DNA of 64,000 nucleotides. Origin: Glandiceps talaboti (Eukaryota > Hemichordata > Enteropneusta > Spengelidae). The stretch spans positions 22,056,151 to 22,120,150 of the forward strand of contig NC_135563.1 of assembly GCF_964340395.1 (NCBI RefSeq), read 5' to 3'. The notes below the pieces were generated by a model. It was not told where the DNA came from. It saw only the letters and a list, made by a program, of their open reading frames with translations, and did not search any database. The position numbers and the translations under genes are program-made. This document shows positions 1 through 50,185 of the stretch, one piece after another (the stretch's first letter is position 1; each line of letters starts with the position of its first letter).

Positions 1-846
1 AAACCTCTCCAGATGAACAAAAAAGTTGGATTTGAAGAAACAAATTAAACAATTTTTACACTGGGAATACAATTTATAGACAATGTGAATAAAAAGTCTC
101 ATCTTAGTTCAACTGTACAGTCTGATTATTAATATCTCCTTTACAACATCCTTCAACAGTGTATACAGGTTACGGGTAGACAAGTCATTAATCTATAGTA
201 TATCCTACTGTTTGTAATATTTACTATAGGTTACTTTGACAGGATACAATTCTCAATAATGGATTAGTGGTTTCAGACATAATTGATGGTAATGTCTTTG
301 TAATTATTCATTCTACTAGTATCACAAAATGACATCTGAGTATAAAATAATCACCAACTACCATTTGTACAAACCAAGCATCATTGTTGTAGAAATAATC
401 TCAACATAATGATGTAACAAACCATGATTTGTTAACAATCTAACATTTTACAGTGTTTTATCATACAATTTTAAATATCTTGTGTGAACTCGATGTATTC
501 AAATCAATTTTAAATATCTTGTGCGAACTCAAAGTATTCAATAAACCAATTTGAAATATCTTGTGTGAACTCAAAGTATCGGTATTCAATAAACCATTTT
601 AAAAATCGTGTGAACTCGAAGTATTCAATAAACCAATTTGAAATATCTCGTGTGAACCCCCCCCCCCCCCCCTCCAGGTGTAAACTCAGCTTGTGCCCCT
701 TTAACACTAATCATATCAGTACACACAGATGAGATGTCACATTTCAGATTTCTGATAGGACACAAGCATATACATGTACAATACACATGTACAATACACA
801 TACAAATCAGTCAAAAAAGAAAAAAAGAAAACCCCTGTTTACTTAC
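1..846 (-). other. ARL3 intron 3 (partial)
   Basis: No ARL3 exon 4 (the segment starting ELAELLEEEK in relatives) is recognisable here. The stretch holds a degenerate tandem array at about 463-656 and a C-tract at 657-672. Confidence 0.6.
463..656. repeat. Degenerate ~40-bp minisatellite
   Basis: About five imperfect copies of a unit containing AATATCTTGTGTGAACTC and GTATTCAATAAACCA, ending in a run of C. Confidence 0.8.
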
Positions 847-3811
<2,965 letters not shown>

Positions 3812-4060
3812 TTTGAAACCACCTATGCCGGGGTAACTATGCGTGACGTCACCTCAGTGGTATTGTGGGAAACTTTGCCAACATCCGCCCTGCGGTCACG
3901 CATGAGTTTGACCTCTTGATCAGCTGGAGATTGCCACCGGACAGCCCATGCAGTCTGTCGTTGGTGTTTTATGTCTTGAGGTGAGAGGGATGCAATCCAA
4001 TGCTTGACAAAATCATTCTTAGTGTAATGACATTTTCTGTAGCTTGTCAAGTCGCATCAT
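3812..4060. promoter_or_regulatory. Putative ARL3 / SFXN2 divergent promoter region with CRE
   Basis: This lies immediately upstream of the ARL3 ATG and contains several CpGs. A perfect palindromic CRE, TGACGTCA, lies at 3844-3851, 33 bp from the ATG. No TATA box is evident. The distance to the ATG of the first SFXN2-like copy is 1.8 kb. That coding exon is preceded by a plausible splice acceptor (TTTTCTAG, ending at 5620), so a noncoding SFXN2 exon may start near here. The promoter role is inferred from position. Confidence 0.45.
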
Positions 4061-4288
4061 TTTCATTCTTCATATCCCGCGAATGCTTTTATTTTGTCGC
4101 ATATTGCGTACACATATATTATGTGCAGTACCAGTGGTAGACGCGCTCGACCATTCAGAGAGAGATCACACTAGCTGTCTTCGGTTGTCCTTGAGACAGC
4201 AACTGTCAGTCACAGCATGGATGAGAGAGTCTCACCTTATACATTGTTATACCTCCATGATCACAGGTTGTCAGACCCAAAGTAAACC

Positions 4289-4460
4289 TAGCTGCAATAA
4301 TTGTAGCGTCTTGTTGCGGTTTTGAGGTTTTGTTCGTCTGTTTTGGTGACTTTTTTAAGTTTTAGTGTTTAGGGTTAAACACTAATAAAACTTAAAAAGT
4401 CACCAAAACAGACGCAAAATCCCTCAAAACCGCAACAAGACGCTACAATTATTGCAGCTA
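4289..4460. mobile_element. 172-bp foldback MITE-like element
   Basis: Two nearly perfect inverted arms of about 80 bp meet around 4374. The outer ends are TAGCTGCAATAATTG and its complement. The flanking 9-mers AAGTAAACC (4280-4288) and AAATAAACC (4461-4469) match at 8 of 9 positions, consistent with a target-site duplication. There is no coding capacity. Confidence 0.85.
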
Positions 4461-5037
4461 AAATAAACCCAGTTCATGTGCTACCCATATTGTGATGGAC
4501 AGGTATTTGTGTGTATTACATGTAATGGGGGAAAAATCTATTCGACGACACAATGCATACTCAGCATTATAAAGATTGTAAACATTTCTTTCAAACCAAC
4601 AAGATCAGTATACAATACATATGAGCAACGCAGTGATTTATAGATCATTCCCCATTTTCGTATTTTCATTTGTATTCTAAATATCATGTTGTAACTTGAT
4701 ATTGAAAGGTGATTCTTTACAGCTTCATTTTTAAATCTACAAAGAGTTTGACACCAATCTTCACATCACAAATTCTGATAATACAGGAACCGTCATTATT
4801 TATTGATTTTTTGTCATTACTTTTTGCCTTGAGCCTGATTCAAACAATAAATAATAAATAATGCCCGCCTGGTCAAACATTTGCAAATTTCTGGCACCTT
4901 TGCCACAATAATATTACATTGTAAAAAGCATGAAACGCCGAGTTACCACTTGTGACCTTATTACTAGTATTAAATTATGCTCAGCTACTAATATTGCATT
5001 GAACACTGTTCTCTCCAGTGAGACGCCTTTATCTAAA

Positions 5038-5161
<124 letters not shown>

Positions 5162-5634
5162 TTGAGAGGTATTGAAGATCATATTCAGGTATTCTAGGTA
5201 TTCGATAGCTTTGAATTGTAGTTTGATAATTTATGTCTCTACATGACTTCCTACATCAAGCCCAGGAGCCATCATAATGATGCTGTCTCTCCATCAAAAT
5301 AAAAGTATATATAGTTAGGTTTTGGGATACTGTTACTCAAATTTCTCAAGTGAGGCAGGGGGCGTTACTAATTTTTTTTTTGACAATTCCTCTGACACCC
5401 CCACCCCCACCCTGGAAATGATAATAACTGGAAGGTTATGATAATATAGACATTTAGTAATTTGTTGTTTACAATGGATGAATTCTGATACATGTAAGAT
5501 ATGCCATGCATTGTAAATTAAACAAATTATCATTTGACCTTTATCAATGGATGTCAAAAGTATTCACAACTGCAAACTGCTCTCAAAGCTAGATAGTTAT
5601 TTCTGTTCTCAGTTTTCTAGAATAATTGGTTACC

Positions 5635-12657
<7,023 letters not shown>

Positions 12658-14045
12658 AATGTAATAGACAGTGGGACAGCAGTTGTCTCGATAGCAAATT
12701 TTTTGTCATAACTGTGTGATAATATAATGAACAGATGTAACACTGCCTGTGTGTCATATTTGAAATATTAACCCATAGATGTGGCTAAGGCATGAACTTT
12801 TCATTCACTAGAACACTGTCAGCCAGTATGTTAAGTCAGACTAACAAGTCTCTTGGCTATTGATACGTGTAATACTGAAATCTCCAGATTTGTTCATCAA
12901 AATTCCTCATCCAAGTCAGAACCTCATTTCTCAGAATCTACAGTATTCCATTGATTATTTTTCATAATTTGTCATCATTTATTTTTATCACCGTGTTCTT
13001 TTTAACAACCTGGATATAAATGATAATATGTGCTTTGATTCCTGCTTTTCTGAATTTAAGATGTCATTTTTCAATGCTCAGGGAAAGGGATATGAAATGA
13101 CATCACTATTTGAGATATATTTAGCACCTCTTTTAAAGGGAAACAAAAGTGAGGCTGGTTTTATCTGTAGTTGATTTTCTTTATACTATGAGGATCCAGA
13201 AAAGTAATTTTCACCAATCATGTATTAGCAACCTCGCTAAAATAGCTGAGATTTAAAAATGTGCATATCTGGCCTACAAGAGGTTTGCTGTATATATGTA
13301 CCGGTATTAGGGCAAAGCAAACATTGTCAGGTACTTCTTTTATGGTCTCACAGCCTTCCTTAGTATTGTACAGGTATAAAGCTCCTAACTTTATTAGTTC
13401 CCATAATGCCTCACTCAATGTAAAGAAAGCCTCTTCTAAGGCAGATTTGCCAAGTTTTAAAAACGCTATCTTGGGAAATTTGAAATTTGATAAGAATCAG
13501 TGAACAGTCAGCTTTGTCTTCATACAATACTGAGGAGTCACACATACTCCCATGTAGACTAAGTGCAGGAAGGTTTCTGTACAGGTGTCAAAGGTCAGTA
13601 CAGGTGTCAAAGGTCAGTCTTTCATTAAAGGTATGTTTTCTATGACAACAATCCAACTGACACATGTGAGTTAAGGTCTAGAAGTTAAAGAGCACATTAA
13701 GAACTGCACTCTAAATTTGTTACAAAAACTCTAACTACCAGGAGGTGGGCAATAATTTAAAGCTATATTTAGTTAACTTTAGGATGTGATTGGGAAAGGG
13801 GTATTAAACATTCTTTTCTACTAGTATATCATTGTCTTCTTGAATCAAGGACATGCACATTTACAAAACAAATTTTAAATGAATATTTTTAGTTTATGGT
13901 GGGTGAAGATAATTAGCATGTCCATATTATTACATGTATTTGCTATTGGCTTTCCAATGGGTAAAATTTAATGTCTGTGATACCATGAATCACTCTGATG
14001 GTTGGTATCATCTGATTGTAGTTTTTATGATACAACTAATACTGA

Positions 14046-14051
14046 AATAAA
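14046..14051 (+). terminator. Putative polyadenylation signal of SFXN2 copy 1
   Basis: AATAAA about 1.4 kb after the stop, followed within 30 bases by a T/GT-rich stretch. No earlier canonical hexamer was noticed after the stop. Confidence 0.45.
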
Positions 14052-14176
14052 ACCATATTTTAAATACTTTTGTCAATGTTTTATTTTTAAATTTCTATGA
14101 TAAAATGGATCTAATATACAGGAAGTATTACTCTCATATGACAGAGCCAGAATAATGACTTATTAAATTGGAGAGA

Positions 14177-14305
<129 letters not shown>

Positions 14306-14410
14306 GGGAGGGAGACAGTACTAGTTTTGATATTGTTAAACATTTCTCTTACGAATCATAATTTTGGATAATGATTTGAAATAGTGGACTAATGTTCAGT
14401 AGCCTGTTTT

Positions 14411-15404
14411 GATTTGACTAGTTGGCCACATAATATCAGCCAGCCATGCTTTCCATTGTACCTTGATGTTAATTATGTTCATTGTCTAAAAACTAGTCAT
14501 GATAAAATGGCCCTGGTCCAAAAAATGTTGCAAGTAATTATTTGAATTATTCATGTTTCAACATGTATGGGCATCCATATATGCAAAACATTGAATTGAA
14601 TTGAATTGAATTTATTTTCACCGGAAACATAAGGTAATAACATTACAGAGAGGAAAATACAAATACAATAAAAGAAAATGCTCTGGTGAGGACCATGGAA
14701 ATAGTTTACTAGAAACTAATCTAGTCCATGGTCCTTATCCTGTCAAAATATAGAAGGTAAAGATACACGGCGTACTTATGATAAATAATTAATAATAACA
14801 AATAATATAGTAATAATCAATACACACATACATATTCACAAATCTATTATAGCACATGTACAGAAAAAAATATGTACATATTTACAGTACAAATTAGAAT
14901 CAAGAGAAAAACATCATCAGAGACTTTTGATTTACAGTTTTGTGTAAGAATTAACATACTTTCAAGAGCAACAGGTGTCTGTGTGGTCTTTGGTGCCATA
15001 AAATGACAGAAAAAAACACATTGAATTGTTAACATAAAAATGATTTCATAACAATTCAGCAATTCACAGTTGACCAAACAGATAGTTAATTTTTCAGTAT
15101 TTTGCATTTATTGCATTCAAAATTCAATATTTTTTGTCGTTTGTACAGTCACATTTTGAGACACCAAAGTCTACAGGTATCCAGTAGAGGCAAATACATG
15201 TTCGTATAGATGGGTGCTACTCCTGAAGTGGGGGGAGAGGGGAGGGGGGTATAGATGTCATAAATGCAATTCACTAGTTACCTTCACTGTCTATGGTTAC
15301 AAGTGTTACTAAATGTAATCTGATTAAAATGTGATAAATTGACATTTGTTAACAAATAATGTATCTCATGGTTGGCTGATGTTATGTGGCCAACTAGTCA
15401 AATC
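14411..15404. mobile_element. ~1-kb block bounded by 38-bp inverted repeats
   Basis: The 38-bp segment at 14411-14448 recurs inverted at 15367-15404 with 36 of 38 matches; its core is GACTAGTTGGCCACATAA. No transposase-like ORF is visible inside. The interior from about 14590 begins with (TTGAA)n and TTTATTTTCACC, a motif also present, inverted, near 28810-28840, so a second dispersed repeat may be nested here. No clear target duplication was seen outside the ends. Confidence 0.6.
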
Positions 15405-16273
15405 ATCTATCTGTTAGGGGGTCTGACTCGATTTCTATGCTACATTTGATTAGCCCTGGCTCCTTAGTTAGAGTACAATTTGCATATATTATGTATCATT
15501 ATGTGCCTATATGTGCATTCTTTGTCTTTGGTATACGCTACCATACATGCCCAGAGTCCAGGTTTTTTTTGCTTAGATAACATTACATTGCAGTTGGTGA
15601 GAACACCATATTATTCTACGAAAATTTCATATGTGTTTAATAGGTGAGTAACAAATATATTGTATTTTGTACATGTATGTATCACGTGGAACACTTAAAA
15701 TTGACACTATATATAAATCAAGCATGAACATGTGTACATTGAGTAGGAATTCAACATGTATGTATATTAGTGACACGATACATTTATAATGTGAGTGTGT
15801 GTGTTTGACATGCGAACTACTTAAAGGGGATTTTATAGTCATAAGTGACCGAAATTCATCAAGAAGGATATGTTTTAAAGCTCTGGGAAATTTGTTTGCA
15901 TCATCTTTAAGCCACCTGACTTTATACTCATGCAGTCACATCATTCACAAAATTGAATAAACTAGTATAATATATGTGTGGTGTGGTGTGGTGTGGTGTG
16001 GTGTGTATTAAATTGTTTGGGACAGTGTGATGTTTCATGTAGCTGCTTATTGTGTTGTATTAAAGTCACTGTACATTTTAGTACATTTACATTAGAAGTA
16101 TACTTGCAAACACAAAACCTTTATTTCAATAAGAATGCAAATTCATCTTATCACTACATAATTAATTCATTCAACATATTCTATCAAAGTGTGGCACAAT
16201 ATGGGAGCCTCACAGTGAGTCTTTAAAACTTTTGTATAACTTTTTTCATCAGCAGATAGTATAATTGGTTACC

Positions 16274-19200
16274 ATGGCAACTGCAGGTGCAGGCAAAGTC
16301 ACAATTCAACAGCTACAAAATAAGCGATTTGATATCGATTCACCACGATGGGATCAGAGTACATTTGGTGGCAGATTAAAACACTTCTTTAATATAACCG
16401 ACCCAAGAACTGTATTTTGTAGTGAGAAACAATTAGATGATGCAAAAGAACTTGTCACTAAATACAGGTAAAGAATTATGATTCATCCAAAATCTAATGA
16501 TTTTTTTTTTTTTTTTTACAAAGATTGCAAAAGATTTCAAGATTTGTTTTAAAATTGTTGAAAATCAAATTATTGAATTGGACCAATGACTGGGTTTTTC
16601 AGACTGGTAGAACAAATTATCAGAGGCAGAACTAATTGATCAATGACTTATTTTTATTTTACGTAAATAACCTGATTGTCTAAATGTCCACCCGGTGTTT
16701 CTGCTTATAGTAAACCGCATATACAGCTCTAAAGTTGAACATTGTGGTTACATAAGCTGATAAAACAGTGAATTGTTAAGTCTGGACTGTATGTATAGTT
16801 TTGCCTCACAACCAAACTCACAGCCATGCAGATAGAGTCAATGAGCCAAATGCTTACCGCCAAAGAATCCAACACCAAATCTGTAAAATTATCAAAATTA
16901 ACTGTTCAACATACTTCCGACTTATCTATTTTCACAAGAATTGAATTATTGTGCCATATGGATGAGAAATTGTTAATTGTTTTTTATTTTTGATAAAAAA
17001 AATCAACTTTGCTATGTTTTCCTACTTGGGGAAAGTATATACAATAACAAACTTTTTACACGTTTTTTAAAAATTATTTTACAATTTATTTGATTTGATT
17101 TGCAAACATGGACATTGAGCCATGTTGCACGTTATTTTTTTTTCCAAATAGAAGTTAATTATTAATCAAAAATCCAAAATAATACCTATTTCTCATCCAC
17201 ATGGTCACTTTATGTCACACTTTATGTTTATTTTTCATATAGGTTAGGATTGGAACCACCCGGTACAACTGAACAACAGTTACATTATGCACAAAAATTA
17301 TATATGTCAGCCTTTCACCCAGATACTGGTGAGAAACAGAATTTGATTGGTCGAATGTCATTCCAAGTACCAGGTAGTATGGTCATAGCAGGAGGTATGC
17401 TACACTTTTATAAGTAAGTAATTTTGGTTGGTGGAATTTCTATTCTAGGTTAGCAGGATGACGTGACAGTTTTTAAGTAAGGGAACCTTCAGGGAAAAAT
17501 CAATTTAATGCTGTAATGACTGAAAGAATTGTATTATTTGTAGCTACAGTACTGTAATGACTGAAAGAGTTGTATTATTTGTAGCTACAATACTGTAATG
17601 ACTGAAAGAATTGTATTATTTGTAGCCACAGTACTGTAATGACTGAAAGAGTTGTATTATTTGTAGCTACAGTACTGTAATGACTGAAAGAACTATTATT
17701 TTAGCCACACAGTACTGTAATGACTGAAAGAATTGTATTATTTGTAGCTACAGTACTGTAATGACTGAAAGAGTTGTATTATTTGTAGCTACAGTACTGT
17801 AATGACTGAAAGAATTGTATTATTTGTAGCTACAGTACTGTAATGACTGAAAGAATTGTATTATATGCAGCTACAATACTGTAATGACTGAAAGAATTGT
17901 ATTATTTGTAGCTACAATACTGTAATGACTGAAAGAATTGTATTATTTGTAGCTACAATACTGTAATGACTGAAAGAATTGTATTATTTGTAGCTACAAT
18001 ACTGTAATGACTGAAAGAATTGTATTATTTGTAGATACAGTACTGTAATGACTGAAAGAATTATATTATTTGCAGCTACAATCCTGTAATGACTGAAAGA
18101 ATTGTATTATTTGTAGCTACAATACTGTAATGACTGAAAGAATTGTATTATTTGTAGCCACAGTACTGCAATGACTGAAAGAATTATAATGTTGATATAT
18201 ATGTTACAGAACGTGGCCAGCTGTTGTACTTTGGCAGTGGGTGAACCAATCTTTCAATGCATTAGTTAACTATACAAATAGAAATGCTGGGTCACCAGTT
18301 ACAGTAAAGTAAGTGTTTTTTTTTCTTGATGCATATTTCATTTTGTAAACGTTGTGTATTTTCTTAGAATATGAAGAAAAAAAGACATCAGTCAAAATTT
18401 GAAGACATTGTACAAAATATGCTCTATATGCAGCACTCGATTTGATGATAATCAGCTAGAGTGTGAAAGCTATGAACCAACTCGCCCGACATTGCATCTA
18501 CTAGTTTATATACTGATGTTATTCATGTATGATAGCGCCCTCTGTGAACATCTTTTCAAACTACTGGTACTGTTGTTTTTCTCATCTTATATCAATTCTG
18601 TATTTTTCTTTACAGACAAATGGGACTAGCCTATGTAACAGCAACAGGAAGTGCTCTTGTAACAGCAATAGGACTGAATTCAGCAGCTAAGGTCTGTATT
18701 GTCATTCACTGTTGTCTTAATAACATACATTTCCACATAGATTACATGTAATAAGGACAACACACTTTGATACACAAATAGTCATGCCTCAAATAACTAT
18801 TATTTTTACACATTGGTGTTATGTCTTAGTGAGAGGAGTGAGTGTTTGTGCCGTAAGGGTGAGATATCTCCATGTTATATGTCAGGCACACTGTACATCA
18901 AACCACAAGGCACAAATGTTTATATTTGGGCAGCACAATAATTTGGATAACTTTGTTGCTGAGTGGACACTGTTGATTATATGTTGGTGTGTCTTTGGTA
19001 AATGTTATCTTGATGTCTTGGGTAAATGCAGCTGTCTTGATGTCTTGGGTAAATGTAGTCTTGCTGCTAGACGTTCGGGCTTTCTTTCGATGCTATAACT
19101 ATAAGCGAACGAAGTTCGCATGTGAGGGCTTGCCCGAACAGTCTAGCGAATGTCATTTTCAGACCGGACATTCCATTGAGATTACGATAAGCGGTGGGTT

Positions 19201-21896
19201 GGGCCATATATGCATATATATACTTTAATATATTCAATCTCTGCATGCAGGTGTTGACAAACACATTTATGTCATTACTATGTCTTATCAGTTTATGGTA
19301 ATTGTGTTTGATGAGTGTGTAGACGTTGTCATTCACACATTTTAGTGAACGCATTGGTGGTTATTTTTACAAGCCCCTCCTTAAGATAAATATGCAAGAA
19401 AATTTAGCTATTGTCCTCTGTTTGTGCTTGTCGCTAATACGGTTCTCTGATTGGCAGTTATTTATATCCTGATGACATTCGCTAGACCTCGGATGTTCCA
19501 TCCTCGATAGCGTTGTTCGGCTGTGTGTCGTATTTTATCGGAAGAACATCCGAGGGCTAGCTGATAGACTAGGGTAAATGCAGCTATCTTGATGTCTTGG
19601 GTAAATGCTGTCTTGATGTCTTGGGTAAATGCTGCAAACTATCCAAATAACAAGACTTCAATAAAGTAATTGATTTTCATTGACAATGTAACTTTTGTTC
19701 AATCTCTAATTATGTTTTGTACAGACTGCCCCACCTCTGGTAGCAAGGTATGTACCTTTTGCTGCTGTAGCTTCTGCCAACTGTGTAAATGTACCTATGA
19801 TGAGACAACAAGAAGTAGTCAATGGAATTACCTTATTTGATGAAAATGGTAAAGAAGTAGGGAAGTCAAAGGTAAGATGACCAGATAGATAATATTAGGA
19901 TAGATAAACTCTGAACACAGCTAAATTAAAATGGGAACTAGAAAGATTTAATGTAAGTTTAGTTTTACATATGTATATTAAAACTGCACTAGCCGTAACT
20001 GGAGTTATTTTCTGATGCATGACAACCAACAACGTATTCAATATCGATTGGATTTCTTGTGAGATATTATGTGTACAGCTACACAAATACATTTACTCTC
20101 AAGTGATTCACTAATGTTCAGGATATACAATGTTACAAGTATTACATTTAACACAACAGTTTCAAAAATCGTTTCAGTTGGAGCTAGTACAGTGTTAATA
20201 GTATCAAGTGATTTCATTCATCAATCAGTGTTTAGAGCTATTAACTGAAAAAATTATTGATGTTTGTGTGCGTTTGATTATTCCAGAAAGCTGCACGAAA
20301 AGCAATCTTCCAAGTTGTTTTTTCAAGAATAGTTATGGCTACTCCAGGAATGTGTAAGTTATGATATTAATAAGTAAATTATCAACGTATTAAATATTCT
20401 ATCACCCCAAATCATATGTAAGTATAAATAGCAGTAACCAATACAAGCATACTAAAGACAAAACATACTCAGATAGTTAAATAAGCTAACCTATTGGTTG
20501 TGGGGTATCGATACTATCATATTATTCATCAGCTGTTGGTGATCAGTTTGATAATTCTCTGCATTTACTTAAAGCATGATACTGACAACTCTCTCTATAT
20601 ATATAATGTCGTTGGTTTCCCTTCCTTCCTTTTTCAGTACTGATACCAATAGTAATGCAAAGACTTGATAAAAACAGTTTGTTCCAGAGAATCAAAATCC
20701 TTCATGGTCCCTTACAGGCTGTAGCTGTCGGTTGTTTGTAAGTTATACTTTAATTTAACTACAACAGCACCATATTATTTTATATCTTTTTATTTACCTT
20801 TCATTTATTATTTTGTGTAAGTAATTTTACAAAATAACTGTTGTTGAAATTTGGCATATGTAATAAATTGGAGATACTTTGTATTGAGTCATGAGATGGT
20901 CAAATAGCAAGAGTGTAGTTTCGTCAACCTCCTTTGCCTTCATGTTTCTAAGTGGCCACAAAAATGCACCAACATTGTGCCAGATTCAATCAAAGGGGTG
21001 CTATTATATATTGTTTAGGCAAGTATCGCTAGTTTTACCTATTTCATTGCTATTATTCGTGGAAAAACAAAGTTGAAAAGTGATAATGATTGAAGTCACG
21101 ACAGCTCTACTGTCCATATAAAGTATCAATGAATAATAACATTTGGACATCAATCAACTAAATTTCAAATTTACACAAAACCAATGTATTTCATCTTTTT
21201 TATTATTTCAGTTTATCATTTATGACACCAACTGCCTGTGCTTTATTCCCTCAAAAAAGGTAAGTTTTGTACCTTCCAGGTTGATAAAAGTAAAAAAAAA
21301 AAGATCAGAAATTTTATTTATTAACATTCTCGCAGCCAGTGTTTATTTTTCTTCTGTGACAAATCAAAAATAGTGCATCTTGGATATTGTCATACAAGAG
21401 ACTGGGGTTTACAATAATATTAATTTAAAACTATAATATTATCAAGTAGAATTTTGATCTTGTTACTATATTTCTTGTATATCATATCAAAATTAGTTTT
21501 ATATCACCTAGTCTATCAGTTTTCATTTGTTTTTCCTCAATTATGTATTCAGCCAATCACAGAGTACATTAACTCATGAAATTCAAATTAAATTGAAACA
21601 TTGTTGAAACACAAATCATTGTTTGCTTGGTTGTAGCAAATGAAAAGTAAAAACACTTTTTTTGTAGCTTTCTACTTTTTTGTGAGTGGATTGTTTAACT
21701 TTCAGTGACTTTTACAATTCCGTACTTTCTGATGATGAGATAGATATAGTTTGGTATATGAATCTTAATATCTTCTACTTTATTGTTTATTTTCAGTTCT
21801 ATGAAGATCGGCAATTTAGAAAGTGACGTCAGAATAGGAATACAAGAGAAATATGGAGACCAAATACAGAAAGTGTATTTTAATAAAGGATTATAA
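16274..21896 (+). CDS. SFXN2: Sideroflexin-2-like mitochondrial carrier, copy 2
   Basis: Nine coding exons: 16274-16467, 17243-17413, 18210-18308, 18616-18691, 19725-19871, 20287-20353, 20638-20737, 21212-21259 and 21797-21896. Every exon length equals that of copy 1, total 1002 nt and 333 residues, and all phases agree. Motifs [36 protein letters not shown] and the C-terminal YFNKGL are intact, so it looks functional. Differences include [10 protein letters not shown] for [10 protein letters not shown] and SAAK for SLTK before the exon 5 boundary. The exon 5 peptide (49 residues) is identical in both copies. It is a tandem paralogue; an equal choice of name would be sfxn2b. Confidence 0.94.
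17510..18188. repeat. 41-bp minisatellite in SFXN2 copy 2 intron 2
   Basis: About 16-17 copies of a 41-bp unit containing CTGTAATGACTGAAAGAATT and GTATTATTTGTAGCTACA, one unit shortened. The array ends about 20 bp before the exon 3 acceptor. Confidence 0.97.
19056..19571. mobile_element. 516-bp TIR element (copy A) in SFXN2 copy 2 intron 4
   Basis: The ends TAGTCTTGCTGCTAG and TAGCTGATAGACTA are imperfect inverted repeats that extend about 35-40 bp inward (shared GGGCTTTCTTTCGAT-type core). GGGTAAATG occurs directly on both sides (19047-19055 and 19572-19580), consistent with a 9-bp target duplication, though the host sequence is itself a tandem repeat containing this motif. A diverged full-length copy is at 51750-52228. 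No ORF of note. Confidence 0.82.
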
Positions 21897-22158
21897 TGTC
21901 ATATTGTAATCAAGTAATCATTAAAATTATTATTCAATTATTTAATTATAACACCAATTGTATAAACATGTTAAAAACTGTTGATATGCTTTTAGGAAAT
22001 GCTTCCATATTAATTAGAAAAATTTGCATAAATTGTTTCCATTATATATATACTCAAGTATAATAGAATTAGTATATGAATCTTTAACAGTTTTTAACAT
22101 GCTTATATAATTCATTAAATAAGAATTATGCAAAGAATGCAAGATTTCACTCACTGAA

Positions 22159-22164
22159 ATAAAA
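22159..22164 (+). terminator. Putative polyadenylation signal of SFXN2 copy 2
   Basis: AATAAA about 260 bases after the TAA stop of copy 2. Confidence 0.5.
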
Positions 22165-22475
22165 CTTTTGCTAATTTCATAGTCAAAACCCAGATATAAA
22201 GAAAAACAACAATAATATGCAAATTAGGATAATCAATATGAATAAATATATTCAGACTAAACATTACCATATGCAATGTAGTATAATATGTCTCCGTTTT
22301 AACTGAGTGACATTGAGACCATTTGATTTAATAAATGTTGGTAGCACTTATTTACTACTTTTCTTGTTCATGTGATATGTTTGTGAGTGCTGATGTGTTA
22401 TTTGTTTGGTTTTGACATGTTTGTTTGTTTGTTGTAAACATATGGGAGCCACAAATTAAACTACACAATTCTATT

Positions 22476-22764
22476 TAGACTGTCGACAGACTTGTCTTTT
22501 TTGTTACGTTTCATCCAAAACAAAGTCGTCGCCTCGCTCCGTAGCACTGATTACTAACGCGTACTGATAGGAACTGTGAGTGCCTCTGGCACTCGCTGTT
22601 GCTAATCAGTACACGGTTATAGCATTCCCGGGACAGCATTACTCTGGATCGGAGCGAGGTGACGACTTTAGTTTTAGATAAAACCATGATGGATCTATTA
22701 TGACTATGAGATAGATCCATGATAAAACATAGCAAAATAGGCATGAACGACTGTCGACAGTCTA
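22476..22764. mobile_element. 289-bp TIR element between SFXN2 copy 2 and NUP107
   Basis: Ends are TAGACTGTCGACAG and CTGTCGACAGTCTA, perfectly inverted. An inner inverted pair (GTCGTCGCCTCGCTCCG with CGGAGCGAGGTGACGAC, one mismatch) gives a two-tier hairpin. Flanks AATTCTATT (22467-22475) and AATCCTATT (22765-22773) match at 8 of 9, consistent with a 9-bp target duplication. Noncoding. Confidence 0.85.
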
Positions 22765-23038
22765 AATCCTATTCTGTTGCTCTTCTCTCTCTTCTCACCA
22801 GTTTCTTTTACCCAATATTGCCACCAAAGATTGGTCAATATTATTGAGAATGCAAAGCTTTTGAGTACGGATTCTGATTTTTAAAAGTCACACAAATCTT
22901 GCAATCGTATGGATGAATTATGTAAGTTTCTTTTTACATTTACAAAATTGTAGAAGAGATGTCATTACATTTACAGTGTATATTTTTCAATCCCCAATTC
23001 CTGATGTCATTTCCTTCGTACGCTCATTAAGAATTATT

Positions 23039-23039
23039 G

Positions 23040-23071
<32 letters not shown>
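23039..23071. repeat. (GAT)n microsatellite upstream of NUP107
   Basis: About ten GAT units, ~310 bp before the NUP107 ATG. Confidence 0.9.
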
Positions 23072-23073
<2 letters not shown>

Positions 23074-23381
23074 AACAATGCATTACGTGGTACATGTGGC
23101 GGCCGTCTATAGTATTACGAAGTAAAAACGGGTTCTGCCGTTGGGGGAGCTATACTATACTAAGGTTAAAATCCTACTGTCCTCGTACCTTTATGGGATT
23201 TTGTATTTTACAAGCATGACTTTAATTATCAAACAGTATTCTAATATGAAATATGTTGAAATTGAAAATAATTTATGTGAATATAAATATAGTTTATTGT
23301 CAATAAAAAACAGGATTTTTCCTGGTATCAGAGGCATCACTTCCAATATGTTGATGTACGAGGTGACATCGAAAAAGCAAA

Positions 23382-50176
<26,795 letters not shown>

Positions 50177-50185
<9 letters not shown>

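Noticed and set aside
1-846. Further ARL3 exons at the left edge
   Set aside because: No minus-strand match to the ARL3 region after ETGA and no NKQD motif; the remaining exons must lie outside.
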